In this document: positions 18,401-24,876 of the stretch, piece by piece
How positions within the stretch are numbered: the stretch's first letter is position 1
Layout of the letters: every line of letters starts with the position of its first letter
NCBI GenBank assembly: GCA_023475265.1
Contig: JAMCWE010000138.1
Location: forward strand, 1 to 37,753
From: Bacteroidota bacterium
GTDB lineage: Bacteria > Bacteroidota > Ignavibacteria > Ignavibacteriales > Ignavibacteriaceae
Reading direction: 5' to 3'
Length of the DNA stretch: 37,753 bases
Program-made: the position numbers and the translations under genes
The notes under the pieces: model-generated
The model's database searches: none
Seen by the model: the letters and a program-made list of their open reading frames with translations, nothing else
What the model was told of the DNA's origin: nothing

Positions 18401-18639
18401 CAGTAGGAAATTTACCTACTTATTATGGTCCCATTTCATATTCAATTAAAAAAATTAAAAATCAAGTGACAGTTGAAATTAACAGCAAGCTGGATTCATC
18501 GTGCAAAGAAATAATTTTAAAATCACCGGTAAATAAAAAGATTAAAAAAATAATAGTTGACGGCAAAGAATCGGGTAAGTTTAACGGGAATAATATTTTT
18601 CTTAAACGATCAGATAAAAAAATTGTAATTAACTTCTAA
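15472..18639 (+). CDS. Exported multidomain glycosidase-like protein (CBM11-like, discoidin, (alpha/alpha)6 toroid)
   Basis: 1055 residues. ATG at 15472 has AAAGGA 7 nt upstream and leads into a signal peptide (SILKKILVLAFVISSSSILF-SQ). Residues about 25-178 look like a CBM11-type jelly roll (VIDNFDDLSTWQ ... GTIYLDDLSFEQ); about 185-295 like an F5/8 type C (discoidin) domain (PSLIFDNNLNTSWRS, FKSSRGKGYAIKEINIED); about 300-590 a beta-rich linker; about 600-990 an (alpha/alpha)6 region with GSRCYDRSWIRDGA at 624-637 and DSQGEYIYLLKEYF. The last segment is a small beta domain. RSWIRDG-type motifs occur in GH15/GH63-like glycosidases, but I cannot place a family. No T9SS tail, so it is likely periplasmic. 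The shared operator suggests it processes the same glucan as the divergent operon. Confidence 0.85.
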   Translation: MSILKKILVLAFVISSSSILFSQTRVIDNFDDLSTWQKSVSDGAKMSVSLVDGLHGKAIKIDYQFTGSGYCGIVKKLPMNLPTNYKFSFSVKGNSPKNNLEFKLDDSTGDNVWWYVFKRFDFPNNWTEKTIRKRNITFAWGPKAGGDIHSFNKIELIISAADGGSGTIYLDDLSFEQLPVPIIKNVAPIVEATSTLQGKPSLIFDNNLNTSWRSKPVDKQSLTINFQYTKEYGGLIIHWDSLNFATDYNIESSNDLKNWKVIYSAKDELRKISFIPFGDYESNYLRINFFKSSRGKGYAIKEINIEDYRFSEDDNYRFEQIAKEYPKGYFPKYFLNKQTYWDIIGVSGGNQKGLINEEGMIETSKEGCSVEPFIYYDNKFVTWNDVSKIQKLENNYLPIPSVKWINNDLNLDIKAIAEGTPSYSTMYIRYTISNRTSETKTGKLYLAIRPFQVNPPWQNLNTTGGVSKINSIDYDNSKAIINNDKEIISVTPAAKFGAVDFREGSIIDYISKNSLPDSSSVKDNDGFASGAFEYPFKINSEQTLTVILEIPFYKSNEITSPSGDPYMTKLMYHFKSEYSQKQWSEKLNKVTFNLPPSENKLINTLRSNLAYILINQDENALQPGSRCYDRSWIRDGALMSESLLKMGITSAVKNFINWYSNYQFPSGKIPCAVDKRGADPVPENDSQGEYIYLLKEYFNFTKDTSMLEKHWNNIKSTVNYIKFQIGEESTEQNKNGTDEQKSFYGLVPASISHEGYSAKPMHSYWDDFFVLKGLKDAVSIAEVLEKKNEIEEYSKLRDEFRKNLYHSINLAMKNKKINYIPGCAELGDFDATSTTIAVSPCGELKYLPEPALQNTFNKYFENFKKRLNPKDNWINYTPYEIRVAETFVYLNELDRTYDLLNFFFKDQRPEGWNHWAEVVWKNKDNPKFIGDMPHTWVGSAYINAVRALFVYEDEDKSALIIGAGVEEKWLADTSGISVGNLPTYYGPISYSIKKIKNQVTVEINSKLDSSCKEIILKSPVNKKIKKIIVDGKESGKFNGNNIFLKRSDKKIVINF

Positions 18640-18698
18640 TGAGTTAGCGAAAAATTAACCTTCAGAAATTAATGAAGCATAAGCCGGAAAAATTTTTA

Positions 18699-19337
18699 TT
18701 AAAAATAAAACCTAAACCCGGCACGCATCATTACGCCGCTCATATCAAAAGATCTTTGGAACACTCTTGATCGTCCCGTGTTGGGATCATAAACATTATA
18801 ATCCCAGCTTGGCTGTGAATTATGATAAGAAAGTTCGACTAAAACATCTGAGCGCGGACCTAGCTCATAAGCTACGCCGCTGCCTATCTGCCAAGCAAAA
18901 TCAAATGCACCATGGAAATCATTGTTATCAGGATTATCATAATTCCTATAAAAAATTAGAAGTACTTCAACGCCAACGCCGCCGGTAAAAAATAAATTGG
19001 TTCTTGGCGATATAGGAAAACTTGCTGTTGCAGTACCCATCAACGGAATTGCATGCAAATTTGTTTTTGCACGTATTTCATTTAACGAACTATTGACGCC
19101 ATAATAATCATTAAATTGTGTTACAAGATTTTGATCTACATAGTTTTTGTTAAACCAATCAGCGCTCAATCCAATAATAAAATTATTATCTATAGCCCAG
19201 CCACCTTCATATCCGATGATAAAACCGGCTTCAGTTGCAGATGGATTAAAAATTCCCAGCTTAACGCTTCCGAAATGAGGTTGTGCAAATATAATCGATG
19301 GAAATATTATCATAAGAAAGCAAAATAATTTTTTCAT
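18699..19337 (-). CDS. Small outer-membrane beta-barrel protein
   Basis: 212 residues with a clear signal peptide (MKKLFCFLMIIFPSIIFAQ). The mature part alternates glycine/aromatic-rich strands (FGSVKLGIFNPSATEAGFIIGYEGGWAI; LFFTGGVGVEVLLIFY) and ends in FRFYF, the aromatic terminus of BAM-inserted barrels; eight strands would fit the length. This is the general porin-family/OmpX-like barrel type, with no specific function visible. It stands alone, convergent with the toroid-hydrolase gene, with its own start and a 59-bp gap at its 3' end. Confidence 0.8.
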   Translation of the reverse strand: MKKLFCFLMIIFPSIIFAQPHFGSVKLGIFNPSATEAGFIIGYEGGWAIDNNFIIGLSADWFNKNYVDQNLVTQFNDYYGVNSSLNEIRAKTNLHAIPLMGTATASFPISPRTNLFFTGGVGVEVLLIFYRNYDNPDNNDFHGAFDFAWQIGSGVAYELGPRSDVLVELSYHNSQPSWDYNVYDPNTGRSRVFQRSFDMSGVMMRAGFRFYF

Positions 19338-19376
19338 AATTAAATCCGTATTTTTTTCGTAACAATTAATAACAAG

Positions 19377-19532
19377 ATGAATGCCAATTTTAATTCTTTA
19401 AAAGATGTAGACAGATTGGATGTTTTTAATTCCCTGTACAAAAAAATGAAAAGTGCGAATTCTAAAGTGGACATTGCGAAAATATTTACTTCATACCGAG
19501 GCTTTGAATTAAAAAAACATTTCCGCTTGTAA
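19377..19532 (+). CDS. Candidate small ORF, 51 residues, unknown
   Basis: ATG at 19377 to TAA at 19532, between two minus-strand genes and overlapping the 3' end of the DUF1302-like gene by 24 bp. The peptide (MNANFNSLKDVDRLDVFNSL..., ending KKHFRL) has a balanced, soluble, helix-prone composition with basic residues, unlike a chance AT-rich reading frame, which is why it is listed. No RBS is evident and no family is recognised. It could also be a remnant of a larger gene. Confidence 0.35.
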   Translation: MNANFNSLKDVDRLDVFNSLYKKMKSANSKVDIAKIFTSYRGFELKKHFRL

Positions 19533-20672
19533 ATAAAATGATGTAGGATAATACCAGTATTCTGAAAATCTATTTCCGTAAGAAATCAATCCGCCGGCAG
19601 TTAGTGAAGAATTATCAGTCAATGAATAAACGCCGCTTAAATTTAAATATCCGCTTCCATCATTTAGGTTGGAGTTATTTGAAACAGTTGTTGTTAACAA
19701 TGCCGTAAGCTGGTAACTTGCACTAACTACAATATAATTTCTACTTAAATTAATTATCCTTCCCTCATACAATCCCAGAAGATCGTAATCAAACTTATTT
19801 AATGCACCTTCTCCGTTATACTGATATTCAAAAAGACCATAAAGCTTTGAAGTGAATTGATTATCCATCCCGAAAATTAATTTCAAAAAATTATTGTTGA
19901 GATTTTCCTTATCCATTGAAATTATTCCTTCACCACGAATGCCGGCATCAAAAAAATTTCCGGCAAAGTCTCCGCCGGTGATAATTCTTTTATCGAAGTA
20001 ACCTCCAACTAAAGCGAAATCATATTTATCAAAATTTGTTCTTAATCTAAAACCGGTATTGCTTTCGGAAAATTTATTTTGCGGATTGTACACAATATTT
20101 AAATCGGTAAAATTCCCAAAGCTGTATGTTATCGCAGCAGCATCAACGCCGTCTTTTTCTATCTTTCCAAAATTTGCCGGGTTAATAGGATTGAACAAAT
20201 CGGTTGGACTCCAAACTCTTCCTACGCCCCAGGCTATTCTTTGTCTGCCAATAATTATATTTCCTTGATCAAAACCTTGTCTAAAATAAAGTCTATCGAA
20301 ATAGTGCGTCACATTAAAATTATTCTGATGAAATAACTGCCATCTCAATTTTATAACTTGGCGATTATCGCTTGTCTGATTAACAAATGAAAATGGATTT
20401 TGTTTTGAATATAAAGCATCGATTTCATATTCAATATTAAATCTTCCTCCACTCCACAAATATATTTCAGGTCGCAGTCTTATCCTCATAAGATTTAGAA
20501 ACTGATTCTTATCTATGCCGGCTAAGTTTGACAATTCACTATTATTAATTGAATAAACCGGAAGATCAACAATATAACCGGAGAATGAGTAGTCAACCTG
20601 GGCAAAAGAAGTTTTAGAAAATATCAACATTGTAATAATGATAAAGATTAAATTACGAGAGAATTGATTCAT
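19509..20672 (-). CDS. DUF1302-like outer-membrane beta-barrel protein
   Basis: 387 residues from the ATG at 20672 (NQFSRNLIFIIITMLIFSKTSFAQ signal peptide); an ATG ten codons upstream only lengthens the leader. The hallmark is a strand pair GQRIAWGVG-like: IIGRQRIAWGVGRVWSPTD followed by LFNPINPANF and KDGVDAAAITYSFG, as in DUF1302/alginate-export-like large barrels; the end QAEMFF is a barrel terminus. It is the last gene of the operon with the ABC ATPase, two permeases and LolA-like protein. In other bacteria DUF1302-type barrels are often found beside LolA-like proteins and RND exporters for lipids, so an outer-membrane partner in lipid or lipoprotein handling is a reasonable inference. 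Confidence 0.78.
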   Translation of the reverse strand: MNQFSRNLIFIIITMLIFSKTSFAQVDYSFSGYIVDLPVYSINNSELSNLAGIDKNQFLNLMRIRLRPEIYLWSGGRFNIEYEIDALYSKQNPFSFVNQTSDNRQVIKLRWQLFHQNNFNVTHYFDRLYFRQGFDQGNIIIGRQRIAWGVGRVWSPTDLFNPINPANFGKIEKDGVDAAAITYSFGNFTDLNIVYNPQNKFSESNTGFRLRTNFDKYDFALVGGYFDKRIITGGDFAGNFFDAGIRGEGIISMDKENLNNNFLKLIFGMDNQFTSKLYGLFEYQYNGEGALNKFDYDLLGLYEGRIINLSRNYIVVSASYQLTALLTTTVSNNSNLNDGSGYLNLSGVYSLTDNSSLTAGGLISYGNRFSEYWYYPTSFYLQAEMFF

Positions 20673-20750
20673 TAAAACAGAACAATAAAATTTATGTTCC
20701 ATATTTTCGAAAATTTTAAATCTGTTTGTTTAATGTTAATAACATTTCCC

Positions 20751-21425
20751 TTATTGATTTTCGATCCTGCCATCCTTCAAGATAATTAATCTCTTTGCTC
20801 TATCAATAACTTGCTTGTCATGAGATGAAAAAATAAAAGTGATATTTTTTTCTGAGTTCATCTGTTCCATTAAATCTAGCAAATGTCCGGCGGTTACAGA
20901 ATCCAGATTGGCTGTCGGTTCGTCAGCAAGAACAAGCGAAGGATTATTTACAATTGCTCTGGCAACTGCTACTCTCTGCTGCTGACCGCCGCTCATTTCA
21001 TTCGGACGTTTATTGGCTAATTCTTTTATTCCAAGTTCATCCATTAATTCAAGTGCTTTTTCTTTTCTCACTTTATCTGGAATTCCAAGCAGCATCATGC
21101 TGAACTCAATATTTTCTATTGCAGTAAGAACCGGAATTAAATTGTAAGCCTGGAAAATAAATCCGAGCTTATGAAGTCTGATTTTTGAAAGTTCTTTTTT
21201 TTCTTTTAATGTAATATTCTCGGTCTCAAAATAAACTTTGCCCTTAGTAGGTTTATCCAATGCACCGAGAAGATTTAGCAGCGTTGTTTTGCCGGAGCCG
21301 GATGGACCAGCAATTACAACATATTCTCCTTTAGAAATAGTAAGGTTAATATCCATTAATGCGTTAACAGGAACTCCATTGTCTTGATATATCTTAACTA
21401 AGTTTTCCGCTTTTAATATTTCCAT
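20751..21425 (-). CDS. ABC transporter ATPase, LolD/MacB type
   Basis: 224 residues, the usual size for a stand-alone LolD/MacB-class ATPase. Walker A GPSGSGKTT at 40-48, Q-loop near 92 (FIFQAYNLIPVLTAIEN), signature SGGQQQR at 145-151, Walker B LVLADEPT at 164-171, and the H-loop in FSSHDK. The AYNLIPVLTA(I/L)EN segment after the Q-loop is typical of the type VII (FtsX-fold) ABC class. It follows the two FtsX-type permease genes and should power their mechanotransmission from the cytoplasm. Confidence 0.96.
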   Translation of the reverse strand: MEILKAENLVKIYQDNGVPVNALMDINLTISKGEYVVIAGPSGSGKTTLLNLLGALDKPTKGKVYFETENITLKEKKELSKIRLHKLGFIFQAYNLIPVLTAIENIEFSMMLLGIPDKVRKEKALELMDELGIKELANKRPNEMSGGQQQRVAVARAIVNNPSLVLADEPTANLDSVTAGHLLDLMEQMNSEKNITFIFSSHDKQVIDRAKRLIILKDGRIENQ

Positions 21426-21458
21426 AGTATTTTTTACTTGATTAATTATTAGTAAAAT

Positions 21459-22673
21459 TTATACATAATTAATTGCATAAATCGGTTCTAACTTTATCGC
21501 TTTATATGCCGGATATAAAGCTCCAATTACAGCAACAAACGGCATAAACAAAACTGCATTTATTAAATTACCAATCGACAGTACTGGATAAATTACAGCA
21601 CCAACTCCAAATGATTCCAATCCGGTAGCAAATATGCTTAGGTTAATTCCAGAATGAGCTAGCGGAATATCAAGCAGCAATCCGCAAATTAATCCGACAA
21701 AAGTTCCGAATATGCCAAGGATAAATGCTTCAAATATTATCATCAAATAAAGCCGGCTGTTCTTCATTCCGATTGCCATAAGAACACCAAATTCGCGTAT
21801 CCTTTCGAACACTGACATCAGCATTGTATTTATAATTCCAAAAATTAATGCAAGTCCGATTATAACATTTAATATCATCATCGATTCTTTGTAAAGCTCC
21901 ATTTGATAGATGAGCATCGGAAGAAGATCCCGGTATGTAAATACTTCATAATCACTGCCGAGTTTTGTTTCAACATTATTTTTTACCAAATTAATTTTTG
22001 TATAATCTTTCGCAATCACAGCGAACTCATGATAATTATCTCCGATGCCAAGCATTTCCTGTTCTGTTAAAGCCTGAACATAAACTGTCATCTTATCAAA
22101 CCCTGAGCTTGATGTCTGAAAGATTCCAATGATTCTGAAAGCGTCAGAACCAATATCTCCTTTTAATGTATTTGACATCGCAACTATTTTATCTCCGACT
22201 TCCACACCAAGCTTCTCTGCAAGCTTTTTCCCAATTATTATTTCTCGTTTTCCGCTTCCAAGATATTTGCCGTTAATTATAGAACTTTTTACGATTGAAA
22301 CTTTAGATTCTTCATCCGGATTAATTCCGTAAATTATTACTCCGGATGAATTGCTTGCGCTGCTTAAAATTCCGGTTGCAAAAACACGTTTACTATATGC
22401 CTCAACTTCCGGATTGGTTTGAAGGGTTGATTCGACATGTTTGTAATCGGGAATAAAATTTTTTACAATTTTATTTCTGTCGAACCCGTTCTTATGAATT
22501 TGTAAATGTGAAACATCAAGATTGATTTGATTAAAAAGCATCTGACTCATCATTCCGTTCGATAAGCCGTCAGTCAAAACTATTGCTGCTAAACCAACAA
22601 CCACCGAAATTAAAACGATGAAAGAGCGTCTTTTATTTCTCCAAATATTTCGCCATGCTAATTTTAAAAGCAT
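21459..22673 (-). CDS. FtsX/LolC-E-type ABC permease, paralog B
   Basis: 404 residues starting MLLKLAWRNIWRNKRRSFIVL, with one N-terminal membrane helix, a large periplasmic MacB-like domain (about 45-250) and three C-terminal helices containing VFERIREFGVLMAIGMKNSRL, the coupling-helix region of FtsX-fold permeases. The first 17 residues are identical to those of the gene just upstream, so the two arose by duplication and probably form a LolC/LolE-like heterodimer. It ends 33 bp before the ATPase gene. Confidence 0.94.
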   Translation of the reverse strand: MLLKLAWRNIWRNKRRSFIVLISVVVGLAAIVLTDGLSNGMMSQMLFNQINLDVSHLQIHKNGFDRNKIVKNFIPDYKHVESTLQTNPEVEAYSKRVFATGILSSASNSSGVIIYGINPDEESKVSIVKSSIINGKYLGSGKREIIIGKKLAEKLGVEVGDKIVAMSNTLKGDIGSDAFRIIGIFQTSSSGFDKMTVYVQALTEQEMLGIGDNYHEFAVIAKDYTKINLVKNNVETKLGSDYEVFTYRDLLPMLIYQMELYKESMMILNVIIGLALIFGIINTMLMSVFERIREFGVLMAIGMKNSRLYLMIIFEAFILGIFGTFVGLICGLLLDIPLAHSGINLSIFATGLESFGVGAVIYPVLSIGNLINAVLFMPFVAVIGALYPAYKAIKLEPIYAINYV

Positions 22674-22723
22674 ATTATCTTCTCAATAAACTTTTTTTAG
22701 AATTTTATTCTTCTAAATTTTCA

Positions 22724-23947
22724 TCAAGTATGTCTAATCCCTTTCAAAGGTTCGAGCTTATAAACTTTATATGCCGGATAAAAACATGAGGCTAATGAGA
22801 TTGCTAAAATTGAAAGAGAAACATTAAAAAAGATTGACACCTGCAAGGTTGATTTTAACTGTGGAAGAAAATGATATATCTCGTACAGCTTTTTCAATTC
22901 TTCACCCAAAATTATTGGATGAAGAATGAAATAATAATTAATTGCATAACCAAAAATATTTCCTGCAACCAGGCCGATAAAAGTAATTAACATTGTTTCA
23001 ATATAAACCAGGTAAGTAAGAGTAACTTGCGGCATTCCGATAGCTAACACTACACCAAATTCGCGGAATCGTTCTATTACCGACATCAAGACAGTATTCA
23101 AAATACCAAACGCAACTATGACGATTAAAATTCCGAGGAAAAATATTCCACTCACATTATCCAGTTGAATCGCTTGTTCAAGTTCCGGATTTATCTTATC
23201 CCACGATAATATTTTTATATTCGAATTTCTTATTTTGCTTGATAGCTGATCATTTATTTCTTCCAAATGATTTAGATCATCTGCTTTAATAGCTACTACA
23301 TTTACTTTGCTGCCCATTGCTAATAATGATTGGGCAGATTTTAATCCCATAAAAATTAACGCAGATTCAAGTTCTTGCACTCCAAATTTAACCGTTCCAA
23401 CAATTTTGAATTTTTGATTTCCTAGTGTTCCGTCATAACCCTGGGCAAGCAAGACAATTTCATCTCCAACTTTTGCATCAAGATTTTTTAGAAGCTGATC
23501 GCCAACAACTATTTGATTGGAAGAATCCGATGTAAAAAATTTACCTGAATTAATGTTTTGAACAAAAGTGGTGACATTTTTTTCTTTCTCAGGTTCAATT
23601 CCAAATATTGCCGCACCGCGAGAATTATCTTTGTAGCTTATTAAACCGTCGGCATAAATTCGTGGTGCATAGTCAACAACTCCTTTTGTTGATTTTAAAG
23701 CATCCAATATTTTACTGTCAATTATAAAGCTTGAAGTTAATGAAGGGTTATCAAGATAATTCTTTTCTTGAATTTGAAGATAACCGGAGAAGAGTTCCAC
23801 AACCGATCGAATATTTAATGCATACGTCCCAAGCTGAATTCCGCGCATAGCAATTGCCATTACAGCGGCAAATACAACTGCTGCGAGCGTTATTAATGAA
23901 CGTCTTTTGTTTCTCCAAATATTTCGCCAAGCTAATTTTAATAGCAT
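22724..23947 (-). CDS. FtsX/LolC-E-type ABC permease, paralog A
   Basis: 407 residues from the ATG at 23947, which lies 4 nt after the stop of the LolA-like gene and has GGGGAAA about 8 nt upstream; a TTG seven codons earlier is less likely because the paralog also begins MLLKLAWRNIWRNKRRS. Topology is one helix, a MacB-like periplasmic domain, and three helices, with VIERFREFGVVLAIGMPQVTL as the coupling segment. It pairs with the downstream paralog and ATPase as an envelope ABC machine. Confidence 0.94.
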   Translation of the reverse strand: MLLKLAWRNIWRNKRRSLITLAAVVFAAVMAIAMRGIQLGTYALNIRSVVELFSGYLQIQEKNYLDNPSLTSSFIIDSKILDALKSTKGVVDYAPRIYADGLISYKDNSRGAAIFGIEPEKEKNVTTFVQNINSGKFFTSDSSNQIVVGDQLLKNLDAKVGDEIVLLAQGYDGTLGNQKFKIVGTVKFGVQELESALIFMGLKSAQSLLAMGSKVNVVAIKADDLNHLEEINDQLSSKIRNSNIKILSWDKINPELEQAIQLDNVSGIFFLGILIVIVAFGILNTVLMSVIERFREFGVVLAIGMPQVTLTYLVYIETMLITFIGLVAGNIFGYAINYYFILHPIILGEELKKLYEIYHFLPQLKSTLQVSIFFNVSLSILAISLASCFYPAYKVYKLEPLKGIRHT

Positions 23948-23951
23948 AAAT

Positions 23952-24698
23952 TTAATTTCCCCGTTCAAGTTCTTGATAAGAAAATATTTTATCCGAAATT
24001 TTTATATCAAAGTACATATCGCCAACTATTATTGCGGTTGAATGACCTTTCTTTGCAACATTATACATCACCCATTTTGAAGGCATCTTTCTGCCGTGAA
24101 AATTTTTTATATCGGAATAAACCATGTATCTAACCATGTTTCCTTTTTCATCAAAATATTGAAGTATAGAAGGAAGATAATCTGCTTTGCGAACCCAGTA
24201 ATAAATTTTCCCCCAGACTACCGGTGCATCAGGTTTAGGCGTTAACTCAATCTTCCAGCAATCATCATCAGTAATTTTTTCGGAAGTTAAAATTTTTAGA
24301 TCATAATCTTTTACTAAGTTTGATTCACGTACAAGATCATCGTTCGTGTAATCGGATCCATTCCACGACTGCAGCATCATCGAAGGTGGAATTTTAATTG
24401 TTGTTTCAGTATTTCGAAGGTAGCTCCAAATTTCGTCTCCGATTTTCAAAGTCTTATTGCCAGCTTCTTTGGCCGGTGACTTTGTCACTATCAACGCTTT
24501 TTCATTTCCAATCCACCAGCTTTGCATTTTTAATGACCGGGTATAATCAGGAGTGTTAATTACCATTTCAATTGTCCCTTGTGCGGATTTCCCTTTAATA
24601 TCATTTTCCGCTTTGCTAATAATTTCTTCAGCAGTTTGAGAATAAACAAACCCGTTTATTGCTAATGAAAAGAAACTAATGAGAATTAGATTTTTCAT
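23952..24698 (-). CDS. LolA-like periplasmic protein (outer membrane lipoprotein-sorting protein type)
   Basis: 248 residues from the ATG at 24698, next to a TTG two codons upstream. Signal peptide KNLILISFFSLAINGFVYSQ, then the LolA-like fold of the PF17131 type: AEEIISKAENDIKGKSAQGT, SWWIGNEKALIVTKSPA, MMLQSWNGSDYTNDDLVRES, and a Trp-rich strand WGKIYYWVRKADYLPS. These proteins form an unclosed beta-barrel with a hydrophobic pocket and accompany exporters; the usual partners are RND or ABC machines. First gene of the operon with two FtsX-type permeases, ATPase and barrel, so it is the likely periplasmic shuttle. Cargo unknown. Confidence 0.88.
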   Translation of the reverse strand: MKNLILISFFSLAINGFVYSQTAEEIISKAENDIKGKSAQGTIEMVINTPDYTRSLKMQSWWIGNEKALIVTKSPAKEAGNKTLKIGDEIWSYLRNTETTIKIPPSMMLQSWNGSDYTNDDLVRESNLVKDYDLKILTSEKITDDDCWKIELTPKPDAPVVWGKIYYWVRKADYLPSILQYFDEKGNMVRYMVYSDIKNFHGRKMPSKWVMYNVAKKGHSTAIIVGDMYFDIKISDKIFSYQELERGN

Positions 24699-24876
24699 TT
24701 TCAATTTTTATTTATTTACAATTAATCAAATGTATAAAGTGTAAGTCAAAAGAGCAATTTGATCAGCTTACAACCATTGCGAAAACAAATATTTTTGGTT
24801 GAATAATTATCATAATACTTGTTGAATCTTAAATCATTTCTTACAATGTTAGCATAAAATTAATAACTGAATTCTT

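Noticed and set aside
18699-19337. Plus-strand ORFs across the minus-strand genes (for example over 18767-18988 and 19116-19328)
   Set aside because: They lie antisense to a barrel gene with a clear signal peptide and have no RBS or recognisable domain; they are shadow frames.
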